Below, in pieces: positions 34,301 through 43,339 of a stretch of DNA of 64,000 bases. Under the pieces are notes generated by a model. The model was not told the DNA's origin, did not search any database, and was given only the letters and a program-made list of their open reading frames with translations. The DNA lies in assembly GCF_000590475.1 (NCBI RefSeq), contig NZ_CP007441.1:1385225-1449224 (forward strand). Reading direction: 5' to 3'. The stretch is from Stutzerimonas stutzeri. Lineage in GTDB: Bacteria; Pseudomonadota; Gammaproteobacteria; Pseudomonadales; Pseudomonadaceae. Numbering within the stretch: the stretch's first letter is position 1; the number at the start of each line of letters is the position of its first letter. Both the position numbers and the translations under genes were made by a program.

Positions 34301-34590
34301 GGGTGTTCGGCCTGACGTTCGAGATAAAGAATGAGTGCCGCCGCATGCTTGCAGTTGAGGCCTACCGGACAGCTGCAGATGCAGCTGAGCCCACCGTTAC
34401 CGGACAGTTGCAGCGATTGCCGATACTGGTTGCCCGCGGCCCCTCGGCAGCTGCCTTCCACGAATCGTGCGTCTTCACGCAGCAGCCTGACACGCCCCTC
34501 TCGGGAATATTGCAGCCCGCGGGCAAGCGCGTTTTCGGAAAACGGAAGCCGCCAGGTTGGCGGCATATGGGCCAGAAAACTACCGGACAT
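31303..34590 (-). CDS. SNF2-family helicase with N-terminal SWIM zinc finger
   Basis: This 1095-residue Swi2/Snf2 ATPase. SWIM domain CSCPVGLNCKHAAALIL (C-x-C-x(n)-C-x-H) at about residues 70-90, a large middle region of unknown role (about 100-600), then the ATPase: DDMGLGKTLQTLAHL (Walker A), DEAQNIKN (DEAQ box), LTGTPLEN, and in the second lobe LFSQFTSM, SLKAGGTGLNLT and HRIGQDKPV. All motor motifs are complete. SNF2 proteins translocate on duplex DNA to remodel protein-DNA complexes; the SWIM-SNF2 type is common in pseudomonads without a defined function. It follows mfd on the same strand (42 bases). Start at ATG 34590; TTG 34593 is an alternative, and the ribosome site is weak. Confidence 0.88.
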   Translation of the reverse strand: MSGSFLAHMPPTWRLPFSENALARGLQYSREGRVRLLREDARFVEGSCRGAAGNQYRQSLQLSGNGGLSCICSCPVGLNCKHAAALILYLERQAEHPASNTAAEPDDQLPGTVEHWLSQLSLALGNPQNTGQQWCLHYRVMPDVHIEVYKVRLRTDGSFGERQPYYGIREASFRQPRFMQPLDLHIAALLTLGRGATHAFMLSGENGGEALRLILETGRAYVEWTRPPLQSGLSRQARFNWTQQPDGSFRPSLDMNERVDELLTAVDPLYYLDEQRNEVGLVNHGLTVALARHLLAAPSVPSAQAALFSLSLNEIAPQLPAPAKAQEQRIDDVIPIAQLALGSHHSVNYQPSSGRMVNELQHRAGLSFVYGKISVHGNAKAEQRIRQTDGERVLSMARQPAAEQALRQQLKHLGFRPSLRQSLALPKDSAEMYELPSEAAWLHFVQEHLPQLREKGWWIAMQPGFAYDLTPVDAWYVELDEPPEHNWFDLELGIIVEGERISLLPVLLGLIRRNPALLSQQALARRADDETLRVQLDKRRAEDDRPLQVLLPFGRLKAILATLAELYLGGDQPSADIVRLGRADAARLTQLDALTPQWHGGEQAREFAQRLRDYRQQTVSAPVGLNAQLRPYQLDGLRWMQTLRTLEVGGILGDDMGLGKTLQTLAHLLLEKEAGRLDRPCLVVMPTSLIPNWQDEAARFAPALKVVTLHGSSRQQHYEHLTEYDVLFTTYALLPRDIDRLVELPLHVLVLDEAQNIKNASSKAAQAAGRLNTRQRLCLTGTPLENHLGELWSLFNFLMPGWLGDAKRFNRDYRNPIEKNGDSDRLQHLTNRIKPFLLRRRKEQVARELPAKNEILHWVELNAAQRDLYETVRLAMDSKVRDEIDRKGLARSQIVILDALLKLRQVCCDLRLVKSDATKPTRGSSSGKLDSLMEMLTELLAEGRRILLFSQFTSMLALIEEELRSRAIDYVQITGDTKDRRTPVRRFQSGEVPLFLISLKAGGTGLNLTAADTVIHYDPWWNPAAENQATDRAHRIGQDKPVFVYKLIARATVEEKIQQLQRHKAELAAGVLDAGHRSEWQLEPSDIEALFAPLP

Positions 34591-34632
34591 CAATCAGCGC
34601 GCCGCCTCGGTTAGTGCACGTGTACCGCATCC

Positions 34633-37600
34633 TCACCCGCTCGCTGTGGCCAGTCGCTCGAGCAAGGCTTCGAGCGTGTTGAAGCGCTCTTCAGGTCGTT
34701 CCATCGGCACCTGAAATTTGAACACCGTGGCGCCTTCGAACTTGTAGCGTTTGGGCTGGCTCTGAATCAGCTTGATCAGCACCATCGGATCGACGCTGGT
34801 ATCCGCGGCGAACTCGATACGGCCACCCTGCGGGCCCGCATCGATCTTGGTTATGCCGAGGTTAGCGGCCTGCAGCTTGAGCAGCGTCAGCCTGACCAAA
34901 TGTTTGGCTGGCTCGGGCAACAGCCCGAAGCGATCGATCATTTCGACCTGCAGTTCGCGTAGGCCGTTCTCGTCGGCGGCGTTGGCGATGCGCTTGTAGA
35001 GGATCAGTCGTGCGTGTACGTCGGGCAGGTAGTCTTCAGGAATCAACGCCGGTACGCGCAGGTTGATTTCCGGGCCGCCGCCCAACGGCTGGTCAAGGTT
35101 TGGTTGCTCGCCTTTCTGGATCGACTTGACCGCTCGCTCGAGCATTTCCATATAAAGCGTGAAACCGACCGCCTGGATCTGCCCGCTCTGGCCATCGCCG
35201 AGCAGCTCGCCCGCGCCGCGTATTTCCAGATCGTGGGTGGCGAGGACGAAGCCTGCGCCCAGGTCCTGTGCGTTGGCGATGGCTTCCAAACGCTTTTCGG
35301 CATCAGGCGTCATGGCCTTGCGCGGCGGGGTCAGCAGATAGGCATAGGCTTGGTGGTGGCTGCGACCGACGCGACCGCGCAACTGATGCAGCTGGGCCAG
35401 ACCGAATTTGTCCGCGCGTTCGATGATGATGGTGTTGGCGCTGGGCACGTCGATGCCGGTCTCGATGATGGTCGAGGCGATCAGCACGTTGAAGCGCTTG
35501 TGGTAGAAGTCCCCCATCACCTGTTCCAGCTCACGCTCGCGCATCTGCCCGTGCCCGACACCGATGCGCGCTTCGGGCACCAGCTCGGCGAGGTCGGCAG
35601 CGCATTTCTCGATGGTCTTGACGTCGTTGTGCAGGTAGTAGACCTGGCCGCCACGCAGCAGCTCGCGTAGTAGCGCTTCCTTGATCACCGAGTTCTGCTG
35701 CTCCATGACGAAGGTGCGCACCGACAGCCGACGTGCCGGCGGCGTGGCGATGATCGACAGGTCGCGCATGCCGGCCACCGCCATGTTCAAGGTGCGCGGA
35801 ATCGGGGTGGCGGTCAGGGTGAGGATGTCCACTTCACTGCGCAGCGCCTTGAGCTGCTCTTTCTGGCGCACCCCGAAGCGGTGTTCCTCGTCGATGATGA
35901 CCAGGCCCAGATTCGTGAACTTCACATCGTCCTGCAGCAGTTTGTGGGTGCCGATGAGAATGTCGACCTTACCTTCGGATAATTCCTGCACCGCGGCCTG
36001 GATTTCCTTGGCCGACTTGAAGCGGCTCATCACCTCGACGCGTACCGGCCAGTCGGCGAAGCGGTCACGGAAACTGTTGTAGTGCTGCTGGGCGAGGAGG
36101 GTAGTCGGCACCAGCACCGCAACTTGCCGGCCGCTGTGCACGGCGATGAACGCCGCGCGCATGGCCACTTCCGTCTTGCCGAAACCGACGTCGCCACAGA
36201 TCAGCCGGTCCATGGGCCGTGGCGCCAGCATGTCGGTGCGAACCGCTTCGATGGCGGCCTGCTGGTCCGGGGTCTCTTCGAACGGGAAGCCGGCGCTGAA
36301 GGTCTCGTAATCGAGCTGCGGATCTTCGAAAGCGTGGCCTTCGCGTGCGGCGCGGCGCGCGTAAATATCGAGCAGCTCGGCGGCGACATCGCGGACCTGC
36401 TCGGCTGCTTTGCGCTTGGCCTTCTGCCAGGTTTCCGAGCCGAGGCGGTGCAGCGGTGCCAGGGCATCGTCGCTGCCGGTGTAGCGCGCGATCAGGTGCA
36501 GGCTGGAAACCGGTACGTAAAGCTTGGCTTCCTCGGCGTATTGCAGCATGAGGAACTCGGCGGCCTGGCCTTCAATTTCCAGCGTGACCAGACCTTGGTA
36601 GCGCCCGACGCCGTGGTCGATATGTACCACCGGCGCGCCTTCGCGCAACTCGGTGAGGTTCTTGATGACGTTCTCGCCGGCATCGCGCCCTTTCTCGCGA
36701 CGCCGGCGCTGCATGATGCGCTGGCCGAACAGCGGGCTCTCGGCGATCAGCGCCAGTGTCGGGTCTTGCAACAGCAGCCCGTCATCCAATGGCGCGATGG
36801 TGATTGCCAATCGCTCGCCGCTTTCGACGAATTGTGGCCAGCCGGCGACTTCCTGCGGGCGCAGCTTCAGTCTTGCCAACAGTTCAAGTAGAACCTCGCG
36901 ACGCCCGGCTGATTCGGCGGTGAACAGCACCCGGCCGGAGAACTCGTCGAGGAAGCGGCGCAGCGCGCCCAGCGGCTCGCTGGCCTTGGCATCTATCGCC
37001 AACTCAGGAAAGCGGCTGGCCGGAAAGCGCTCGCGACCGATGCCCGTTTCCACATCGTCCTGGCTGACCACCACGCGCGGCCAGGATTTAAGGTGGGCGA
37101 AGCAATCCTCCACGGGCATGAACAGCTCGGCGGGCGGCAACAGCGGCCGTTCGGGATCGACGCGGCGTTCCTCGTAGCGATTGCGTACGTCCTTCCAGAA
37201 ATGCTCGGCCGCCTGCTCGATTCCCGGTAACGAGAACACCTGGGTGTCCTCCGGCAGATAGTCGAACAGCGTCGAGGTTTCGTCGAAGAACAGCGGCAGG
37301 TAATACTCGATACCCGCCGGGGTGATTCCCGTGGACAGATCCTGGTAAACCGGGCAACGACGGAAATCCACGTCGAAGCGCTCGCGAAACCGCGCGCGAA
37401 ACCCGGTCACCGACTCTTTCTTCAGGGGAAATTCACGCGCGGGCAGGAGGCGAATCGACTCCACCTTGTCGATCGATCGCTGGTTCTCCGGATCGAAGGT
37501 GCGCAGCGTCTCGATTTCGTCGTCGAACAGGTCGATGCGGTAGGGCAGTGGGCTGCCCATAGGGAACAGGTCGATCAGCGCGCCGCGCACAGCGAACTCG

Positions 37601-38079
37601 CCATGCTCATAAACCGTATCGACGCAGCGATAACCGGCCGCCTCCAGGCGCATGCGCATCTGCTCGACATCGAGCTTCTGTCCGACATCCAGCACCAAAC
37701 TCGATCCAAGCAGGAAACGCTTTGGAGCGAGCCTGTGTAGCGCCGTAGTAATAGGGACTACCAGCACGCCGTGGGTCAGTTCGGGAAGCTGATAGAGCGC
37801 TGCGATGCGTTGGGAAATGATGTCCTGGTGTGGCGAAAAGACGTCATAAGGCAGGGTTTCCCAGTCGGGGAAATGCAGGACTGGCAGCCCTGGGGCGAAG
37901 AACGCGAGTTCTTCCTGTAAACGTTCGGCGCTTTGGCTGTCGGCAGTAAGGAGAAGGGTGAATCGGTCTGCGTTGCTGGCAGCTTCGGCAATGGCCAGGC
38001 TCAGCGCGGCTCCAGGAAGGTTGCCCCAGGTTTGCTTGCCGCTGGCGGCAGGCATGGGCGGAAGGCGCAATACGGACAC
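34633..38079 (-). CDS. mfd: Transcription-repair coupling factor Mfd
   Basis: This 1148-residue ATP-driven DNA translocase removes stalled RNA polymerase and recruits UvrA. UvrB-like N-terminal region (1-330; PDWETLPYDVFSPHQDIISQR), RNA polymerase-interacting domain (about 480-550; HIDHGVGRYQGLVTL), RecG-like motor with GDVGFGKTEVAMRAAF and IDEEHRFGVRQKEQL, relay region and a C-terminal TRCF domain. Normal length for the family. It starts at GTG 38079, since homology begins MSVLRLP; next Met is inside the conserved part. Divergent from the GAPDH gene as in other pseudomonads. Confidence 0.97.
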   Translation of the reverse strand: MSVLRLPPMPAASGKQTWGNLPGAALSLAIAEAASNADRFTLLLTADSQSAERLQEELAFFAPGLPVLHFPDWETLPYDVFSPHQDIISQRIAALYQLPELTHGVLVVPITTALHRLAPKRFLLGSSLVLDVGQKLDVEQMRMRLEAAGYRCVDTVYEHGEFAVRGALIDLFPMGSPLPYRIDLFDDEIETLRTFDPENQRSIDKVESIRLLPAREFPLKKESVTGFRARFRERFDVDFRRCPVYQDLSTGITPAGIEYYLPLFFDETSTLFDYLPEDTQVFSLPGIEQAAEHFWKDVRNRYEERRVDPERPLLPPAELFMPVEDCFAHLKSWPRVVVSQDDVETGIGRERFPASRFPELAIDAKASEPLGALRRFLDEFSGRVLFTAESAGRREVLLELLARLKLRPQEVAGWPQFVESGERLAITIAPLDDGLLLQDPTLALIAESPLFGQRIMQRRRREKGRDAGENVIKNLTELREGAPVVHIDHGVGRYQGLVTLEIEGQAAEFLMLQYAEEAKLYVPVSSLHLIARYTGSDDALAPLHRLGSETWQKAKRKAAEQVRDVAAELLDIYARRAAREGHAFEDPQLDYETFSAGFPFEETPDQQAAIEAVRTDMLAPRPMDRLICGDVGFGKTEVAMRAAFIAVHSGRQVAVLVPTTLLAQQHYNSFRDRFADWPVRVEVMSRFKSAKEIQAAVQELSEGKVDILIGTHKLLQDDVKFTNLGLVIIDEEHRFGVRQKEQLKALRSEVDILTLTATPIPRTLNMAVAGMRDLSIIATPPARRLSVRTFVMEQQNSVIKEALLRELLRGGQVYYLHNDVKTIEKCAADLAELVPEARIGVGHGQMRERELEQVMGDFYHKRFNVLIASTIIETGIDVPSANTIIIERADKFGLAQLHQLRGRVGRSHHQAYAYLLTPPRKAMTPDAEKRLEAIANAQDLGAGFVLATHDLEIRGAGELLGDGQSGQIQAVGFTLYMEMLERAVKSIQKGEQPNLDQPLGGGPEINLRVPALIPEDYLPDVHARLILYKRIANAADENGLRELQVEMIDRFGLLPEPAKHLVRLTLLKLQAANLGITKIDAGPQGGRIEFAADTSVDPMVLIKLIQSQPKRYKFEGATVFKFQVPMERPEERFNTLEALLERLATASG

Positions 38080-38164
38080 GAGTGGGCGTGGCTCCGGTCG
38101 AAAAATGGACCGCCCGGATTGTAACTATCCGTGCGGGATGCTGTCAGTGTTTCCGCTGCACAGA

Positions 38165-38193
38165 TTGCCGGCGCTAGGGTGCGCCGGCATAAT
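38165..38193 (+). promoter_or_regulatory. Sigma-70 promoter for the GAPDH gene
   Basis: -35 TTGCCG (38165-38170), a 17-base spacer and -10 CATAAT (38188-38193), about 44 bases upstream of the GTG start. Confidence 0.55.
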
Positions 38194-38236
38194 GTAGCCC
38201 TTTTTCTCAGCCCCTACATGTTGGAAGGAACTGCCC

Positions 38237-39688
38237 GTGACTCAGAAGCCCGACCAGTGTCTTGGTGAATGGATTGATCGAGAAGCCCTCGCCGAAGCGA
38301 TGATTCCGCTGATTGGTCAGCTGTATCGTAACAACAACGTGGTGACTTCCATCTATGGCCGAGGGTTGATCAACCGTTCGGTCATTGCTCTGCTCAAGGC
38401 GCATCGATTCGCGCGTCACCGTCAGGCTGACGAAGCCGAGCTCTGCGTACACGAGACGCACCAGATTCTTACCACCATGAGCGATATGGACCTGGGTGCC
38501 GCTTCGGTTGACCTGGGCAAGGTCGTCGCCAAGTACAAGGCTGAAGGCAACGGTCGTACCCTCGATCAGTTCGTCCGTGACGAATTGGCCGACGTCGCCG
38601 GCAAGCGCAACACATCGGGCATCCATAAAGGTACCGACGTCGTGCTTTATGGCTTCGGTCGTATTGGTCGTCTGCTGGCACGCATCCTCATCGAGAAGAC
38701 CGGCGGTGGCGACGGCCTGCGCCTGCGGGCGATTGTCGTCCGCAAGGGCGCCGAAAACGATCTGGTCAAGCGCGCCAGTCTCCTGCGTCGTGATTCGGTA
38801 CATGGTCCGTTCGACGGCACCATTCATATCGATGCGGAAAACAACACCATCACGGCCAACGGCAACCTGATCCAGGTGATCTACTCGAACGATCCGTCCT
38901 CGGTGGATTACACCCAGTACGGTATCGAGAACGCCCTGTTGGTGGACAACACCGGCAAGTGGCGCGACGCCGAAGGCCTTAGTCAGCATCTCAAGTGCCC
39001 CGGTGTGGACCGTGTGGTACTCACAGCGCCTGGCAAGGGCGAGCTGAAGAATATCGTTCATGGCATCAACCACGGCGAGATCACTGCAGACGACAAGATC
39101 GTATCGGCGGCGTCCTGCACCACCAACGCCATCGTGCCGGTGCTCAAGGCAGTCAACGATCAGTACGGCATCGTCAATGGCCACGTGGAAACCGTGCATT
39201 CCTACACCAACGACCAGAATCTGATCGACAACTTCCACAAAGGGAGTCGTCGTGGACGTAGTGCCGCGCTGAACATGGTTATCACCGAAACCGGCGCCGC
39301 GACGGCTGCCGCCAAGGCTCTGCCGGTACTTAAAGGCAAGCTGACGGGCAACGCTATCCGCGTTCCGACACCCAACGTGTCCATGGCGATTCTCAACCTG
39401 AACCTGGAAAAGGCCACCTCCCGCGAAGAGATCAATGAATACCTGCGTCAGATGGCCATGCATTCGGATCTGCAGAAGCAGATCGACTACGTCAACTCGC
39501 AGGAAGTGGTTTCATCTGATTTCGTCGGTTCGCGTCATGCTGGCGTAGTGGATGCTGAGGCCACTATTTGTAGCGACAACCGTGTCGTTCTCTATGTGTG
39601 GTACGACAACGAGTTCGGCTATAGCTGCCAGGTCGTTCGCGTGATGGAAGATATGGCCGGCGTCAACCCGCCAGCTTTCCCGCGCTAA
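38237..39688 (+). CDS. Long-form glyceraldehyde-3-phosphate dehydrogenase
   Basis: This 483-residue protein is about 150 longer than ordinary GAPDH because of an N-terminal extension (residues 1-130, alpha-helical, no family recognised). The Rossmann motif YGFGRIGRLLARIL begins at about 138; the active-site Cys294 is in SAASCTTNAIV, and HSYTNDQNLIDNFH plus the C-terminal WYDNEFGYSCQVVR are canonical. Start is GTG 38237, with GGAAGGA upstream. The same long form sits next to mfd in P. aeruginosa (PA3001). It probably works in NAD(P)-linked glycolytic or gluconeogenic flux; the extension may be regulatory. A terminator follows. Confidence 0.93.
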   Translation: MTQKPDQCLGEWIDREALAEAMIPLIGQLYRNNNVVTSIYGRGLINRSVIALLKAHRFARHRQADEAELCVHETHQILTTMSDMDLGAASVDLGKVVAKYKAEGNGRTLDQFVRDELADVAGKRNTSGIHKGTDVVLYGFGRIGRLLARILIEKTGGGDGLRLRAIVVRKGAENDLVKRASLLRRDSVHGPFDGTIHIDAENNTITANGNLIQVIYSNDPSSVDYTQYGIENALLVDNTGKWRDAEGLSQHLKCPGVDRVVLTAPGKGELKNIVHGINHGEITADDKIVSAASCTTNAIVPVLKAVNDQYGIVNGHVETVHSYTNDQNLIDNFHKGSRRGRSAALNMVITETGAATAAAKALPVLKGKLTGNAIRVPTPNVSMAILNLNLEKATSREEINEYLRQMAMHSDLQKQIDYVNSQEVVSSDFVGSRHAGVVDAEATICSDNRVVLYVWYDNEFGYSCQVVRVMEDMAGVNPPAFPR

Positions 39689-39704
39689 CGCATCGGGCGG
39701 TAAG

Positions 39705-39731
39705 AAACGGGAGCTTCGGCTCCCGTTTTTC
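39705..39731 (+). terminator. Rho-independent terminator of the GAPDH gene
   Basis: Ten-base perfect stem AAACGGGAGC (39705-39714) with GCTCCCGTTT (39719-39728), a stable TTCG tetraloop and a T run. Confidence 0.95.
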
Positions 39732-39842
39732 TTGGCGTTCATCGGATTATATTCCGTTGTGCGCAGCCCGCAGGAAGCGCTGCGTCAATAGTCGGTTGCT
39801 AGGCGCTGCTAGTTGTTAGTCAAAAAATTGAAGGACCTTGGG

Positions 39843-39872
39843 TGGTCAGTGGCCGGTCGCGACCTCTATAAT
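39843..39872 (+). promoter_or_regulatory. Probable promoter of the nqr operon
   Basis: Perfect -10 TATAAT (39867-39872) with a weak -35 TGGTCA (39843-39848) at 18 bases. It implies a leader of about 120 bases before nqrA. Confidence 0.5.
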
Positions 39873-40003
39873 CGGGCGGATTTCTACCTGGGCCCGCGGC
39901 ATAGCGTCGCGCTGATGACATATCTCAGCGCACAGCACGCAATTTGCTTAGTCAAGCCGTGGGGCTCGTAAAAAAGCCTTTTAAATCAGTGGTTAGCGAA
40001 CCG

Positions 40004-41341
40004 ATGATCAATATAAAACGTGGGCTCGATTTGCCCATTGCAGGTGCGCCGGCGCAGCGTATCGAGGCTGGAAGGCCCGTGCGAAGCGTCGCTGTATTGG
40101 GGTTTGACTACCCCGGCATGAAGCCGACCATGGAAGTGCAGGTCGGTGATCGAGTGAAGCTGGGGCAGGTACTGTTTTCCGACAAGAAGACGCCCGGTGT
40201 GGTTTTCACCGCGCCCGGCGCTGGCGTGGTCAGCGCGATCCATCGCGGTGAGAAGCGTGTCCTGCAATCGGTGGTCGTCGATCTCGATGGCACCGACGAG
40301 GTGACTTTCAGCCAGTACGGCGCCATCGAACTCGAAGGGCTGAGCGATGCGCAGGTTCGCGAGAATCTGCAGCAGTCGGGCCTCTGGACCGCGCTGCGTA
40401 CGCGCCCCTACAGCAAAGTGCCGGCTGTCGATGCCGTGCCTAGCTCCATTTTTGTCACGGCGATGGATACCCATCCACTGGCGGCAGACCCGGCCATCAT
40501 CATCGCTGAGCGCGCCTCTGACTTCGAAGCAGGCCTCAAGGTGCTCGGTAATCTGGGCAAGCTGTTCCTGTGCAAAGCCGAAGGTGCCTCGTTGCCAGGC
40601 GAACAGCTTGCCAAGGTGAGGACTGAAAGCTTCGCCGGTCCACATCCGGCCGGCCTTGCCGGTACGCACATTCACTTCCTCGATCCGGTCAGCGCCAGCA
40701 AGAGTGTCTGGACCATCGGCTATCAGGACGTCATCGCCGTCGGCGCGCTGTTTACCAGTGGTCGTCTGTCGGTCGAGCGCGTGGTGGCGCTTGCCGGTCC
40801 TGTGGTGGAAAATCCACGTCTGGTACGTACCCGTCTGGGCGCCAGCCTCGACGAGCTGACAGCTGGTGAACTGCAGCCAGGCGGCAACCGTGTCGTATCC
40901 GGTTCGGTATTGGGCGGTCGTACGGCACATGGGGCCTTCGCCTACCTTGGTCGTTATCACCAGCAGGTTTCCTGCCTGCGCGAGGGCAAGGAGCGCGAGA
41001 TGCTGCACTACCTGCGCGCCGGTAGCGAAAAGCACTCGATTCTCAACATCTATATTTCCAAGCTGATGGGCGGCAAGAAGTTCGCCTTCTCGACCTCCAC
41101 CAACGGCAGTCCGCGGGCCATGGTCCCGGTCGGCAACTACGAGGAAGTCATGCCGCTGGACGTGCTGCCGACTCAATTGCTGCGTTCGCTCATTGTTGGT
41201 GACACCGAGGTGGCGCAAAAGCTCGGCTGCCTGGAACTGGACGAAGAAGATTTGGCGCTGTGCACCTACGTGTGCGCCGGTAAGTACGAATACGGCCCGA
41301 TCCTGCGGGACAATCTGACTCGCATCGAGAAGGAGGGATAA
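40004..41341 (+). CDS. nqrA: Na+-translocating NADH:quinone reductase subunit A
   Basis: This 445-residue peripheral subunit of the sodium-pumping NADH:ubiquinone oxidoreductase. It begins MINIKRGLDLPIAGAP, the usual NqrA N-terminus, which sets the start at 40004 rather than the upstream in-frame codon at 39944. Contains biotinyl-lipoyl-like segment (VGDRVKLGQVLFSDKK, GVVFTAPGAGVVSAIHRGEKR) and RnfC-like fold; NqrA has been linked to ubiquinone binding. First gene of nqrABCDEF-apbE-nqrM, all in one direction with gaps of at most 15 bases. Confidence 0.96.
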   Translation: MINIKRGLDLPIAGAPAQRIEAGRPVRSVAVLGFDYPGMKPTMEVQVGDRVKLGQVLFSDKKTPGVVFTAPGAGVVSAIHRGEKRVLQSVVVDLDGTDEVTFSQYGAIELEGLSDAQVRENLQQSGLWTALRTRPYSKVPAVDAVPSSIFVTAMDTHPLAADPAIIIAERASDFEAGLKVLGNLGKLFLCKAEGASLPGEQLAKVRTESFAGPHPAGLAGTHIHFLDPVSASKSVWTIGYQDVIAVGALFTSGRLSVERVVALAGPVVENPRLVRTRLGASLDELTAGELQPGGNRVVSGSVLGGRTAHGAFAYLGRYHQQVSCLREGKEREMLHYLRAGSEKHSILNIYISKLMGGKKFAFSTSTNGSPRAMVPVGNYEEVMPLDVLPTQLLRSLIVGDTEVAQKLGCLELDEEDLALCTYVCAGKYEYGPILRDNLTRIEKEG

Positions 41342-41344
41342 GGA

Positions 41345-42556
41345 ATGGGCATTCGTGAATTCCTCGACAAGATCGAGCACAACTTCGAGAAGGGCGGCAA
41401 GTACGAAAAGTGGTATGCACTCTACGAAGCCGCAGACACCTTCCTCTATCGCCCCGGTAGTGTGACCAAGACCACTGCGCACGTGCGCGACGGCATCGAC
41501 CTCAAGCGGATGATGATCACGGTCTGGCTCTGCACCTTCCCGGCGATGTTCTTCGGTATGTGGAACACCGGCTATCAGGCCAACCTGATTTACGCACAGA
41601 CTCCTGATCTGCTCGCAGCGCAGGAAGGCTGGCGCATGGCGTTGATCAGTGCGCTTGCAGGCTTCGATCCGAACAGCCTGTGGGACAACTTCATCCAGGG
41701 CGCGGCGTACTTCATCCCGGTTTACGCGGTGACGTTCATCGTCGGCGGTTTCTGGGAAGTGCTGTTCGCCTCCATCCGCAAGCATGAGGTCAACGAAGGC
41801 TTCTTCGTCACATCGGTGCTGTTCGCCCTGACTCTGCCACCGAGCGTTCCGCTTTGGCAGGTGGCGTTGGGTATCAGCTTCGGTATCGTGATCGGCAAGG
41901 AAATCTTCGGCGGCACTGGCAAGAACTTCCTCAACCCGGCGCTGACCGGCCGTGCATTCCTGTTCTTCGCCTATCCGGCGCAGATGTCCGGTGATGCGGT
42001 CTGGACGGCCGTGGATGGCTTTGCTGGCGCGACCGCGCTCAGCCTCAGCTTCGCCGGCGGGATGGAGAACGTGATCGCCAGCGGCATTACCTGGATGGAC
42101 GCCTTTGTTGGCACCATTCACGGCTCGATCGGCGAAACCAGTACGCTGGCCATTTTCATTGGCGGCGCCGTATTGCTGATGACCAAGATCGCTTCCTGGC
42201 GCATCGTCTCAGGCGTCATGCTCGGCATGATCGCGCTCAGTTCGCTGTTCAACCTGATCGGCTCGGATTCCAACGCGATGTTCGCCATGCCGTGGTACTG
42301 GCACATGGTGGTGGGTGGTTTCGCCTTTGGCCTGATCTTCATGGCGACCGATCCGGTTTCAGCCTCGATGACCAATACCGGCAAGTGGGCTTTCGGCATC
42401 GTGATCGGCGTGATGGTAGTGCTGATCCGCGTCGTGAACCCGGCGTTTCCGGAGGGCATGATGTTGGCCATTCTGTTTGCCAACCTATGCGCACCGTTGA
42501 TTGACCACTTTGTCGTTCAGGCCAATATCAAGCGGAGGCTGGCACGTAATGTCTAG
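41345..42556 (+). CDS. nqrB: Na+-NQR subunit B
   Basis: This 403-residue integral membrane subunit of about ten helices. It carries a covalently bound FMN through a Thr; the motif DGFAGATALS around residue 225-235 corresponds to the S-G-A-T site, with Ala in place of the usual Ser before Gly. It also holds riboflavin and part of the sodium path in known complexes. GKEIFGGTGKNFLNPAL is a conserved loop. Starts 3 bases after nqrA stops; its end overlaps nqrC by 8 bases. Confidence 0.96.
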   Translation: MGIREFLDKIEHNFEKGGKYEKWYALYEAADTFLYRPGSVTKTTAHVRDGIDLKRMMITVWLCTFPAMFFGMWNTGYQANLIYAQTPDLLAAQEGWRMALISALAGFDPNSLWDNFIQGAAYFIPVYAVTFIVGGFWEVLFASIRKHEVNEGFFVTSVLFALTLPPSVPLWQVALGISFGIVIGKEIFGGTGKNFLNPALTGRAFLFFAYPAQMSGDAVWTAVDGFAGATALSLSFAGGMENVIASGITWMDAFVGTIHGSIGETSTLAIFIGGAVLLMTKIASWRIVSGVMLGMIALSSLFNLIGSDSNAMFAMPWYWHMVVGGFAFGLIFMATDPVSASMTNTGKWAFGIVIGVMVVLIRVVNPAFPEGMMLAILFANLCAPLIDHFVVQANIKRRLARNV

Positions 42557-43337
42557 TCAAAAAGAATCCACCGTTCGCACGCTGGTCGTGGCCCTGCTGG
42601 TCTGCCTGGTCTGCTCGGTGTTCGTTTCGGGGGCGGCGGTCGCACTGCGCCCGACACAGCTGGAAAACCGCCAGCTGGACAAACAACGCAGCATTCTGGC
42701 GATCGCTGGCCTGGGTGAGGCAGGTATGTCTGCCAAGCAGGTGAAGGCGCTTTACAAGGAACGCATCGTCGCCAAGCTGGTCGACCTGGAAACCGGCAAG
42801 TACAGCGACGAGTTCGATCCGAACACCTTCGATCCGCTGGTTGCCGCCAAGGATCCGGAGCTCTCGCAAGCGCTGCCGGGCGAAGAGGACATCGCCTCGA
42901 TCAAACGTCGCGAGCGCTACAGCGTTGTATACACCGTTGAGGAAAATGGAGAGCTCGAGACGCTGATCGTGCCGGTTCGTGGTTATGGGCTGTGGTCGAC
43001 TTTGTATGGCTTCATGGCCGTCAAGGGTGATCTCAATACCGTTGAAGGCCTGGGCTTCTATCAGCATGGCGAGACCCCCGGCCTCGGTGGCGAGGTGGAC
43101 AATCCCAAGTGGCGCGGTCTGTGGCAGGGCAAAGAGCTGTTCAGCGAGAACGGCGAGCTGGCCATCCAGGTAGTCAAGGGCGGCGTCGATCCGCAAAGCC
43201 CGCGAGCCGACCATCAGGTCGACGCTCTGGCCGGCGCAACTCTGACCAGCAACGGGGTGAACAATCTGCTGCACTTTTGGCTGGGCGAGAACGGATTCGG
43301 TCCATTTATCGCTAACCTGCGCGCTGGGGAGGTTTGA
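42549..43337 (+). CDS. nqrC: Na+-NQR subunit C
   Basis: This 262-residue subunit with one N-terminal TM helix (about 10-32) and a periplasmic FMN-binding domain. The covalent flavin Thr is in DALAGATLTSNGV (family SGATxT), the target of ApbE encoded downstream. GFYQHGETPGLGGEVDNPKW is a conserved NqrC/RnfG block. The start at 42549 overlaps the end of nqrB and is the position where the homology begins (MSSQKE). Confidence 0.96.
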   Translation: MSSQKESTVRTLVVALLVCLVCSVFVSGAAVALRPTQLENRQLDKQRSILAIAGLGEAGMSAKQVKALYKERIVAKLVDLETGKYSDEFDPNTFDPLVAAKDPELSQALPGEEDIASIKRRERYSVVYTVEENGELETLIVPVRGYGLWSTLYGFMAVKGDLNTVEGLGFYQHGETPGLGGEVDNPKWRGLWQGKELFSENGELAIQVVKGGVDPQSPRADHQVDALAGATLTSNGVNNLLHFWLGENGFGPFIANLRAGEV

Positions 43338-43339
43338 CC

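Noticed and set aside
39986..42121. 711-codon open frame on the minus strand antisense to nqrA/nqrB
   Set aside because: It lies wholly over two clear genes, is rich in His/Arg/Gln as expected of a high-G+C shadow frame, and shows no domain.
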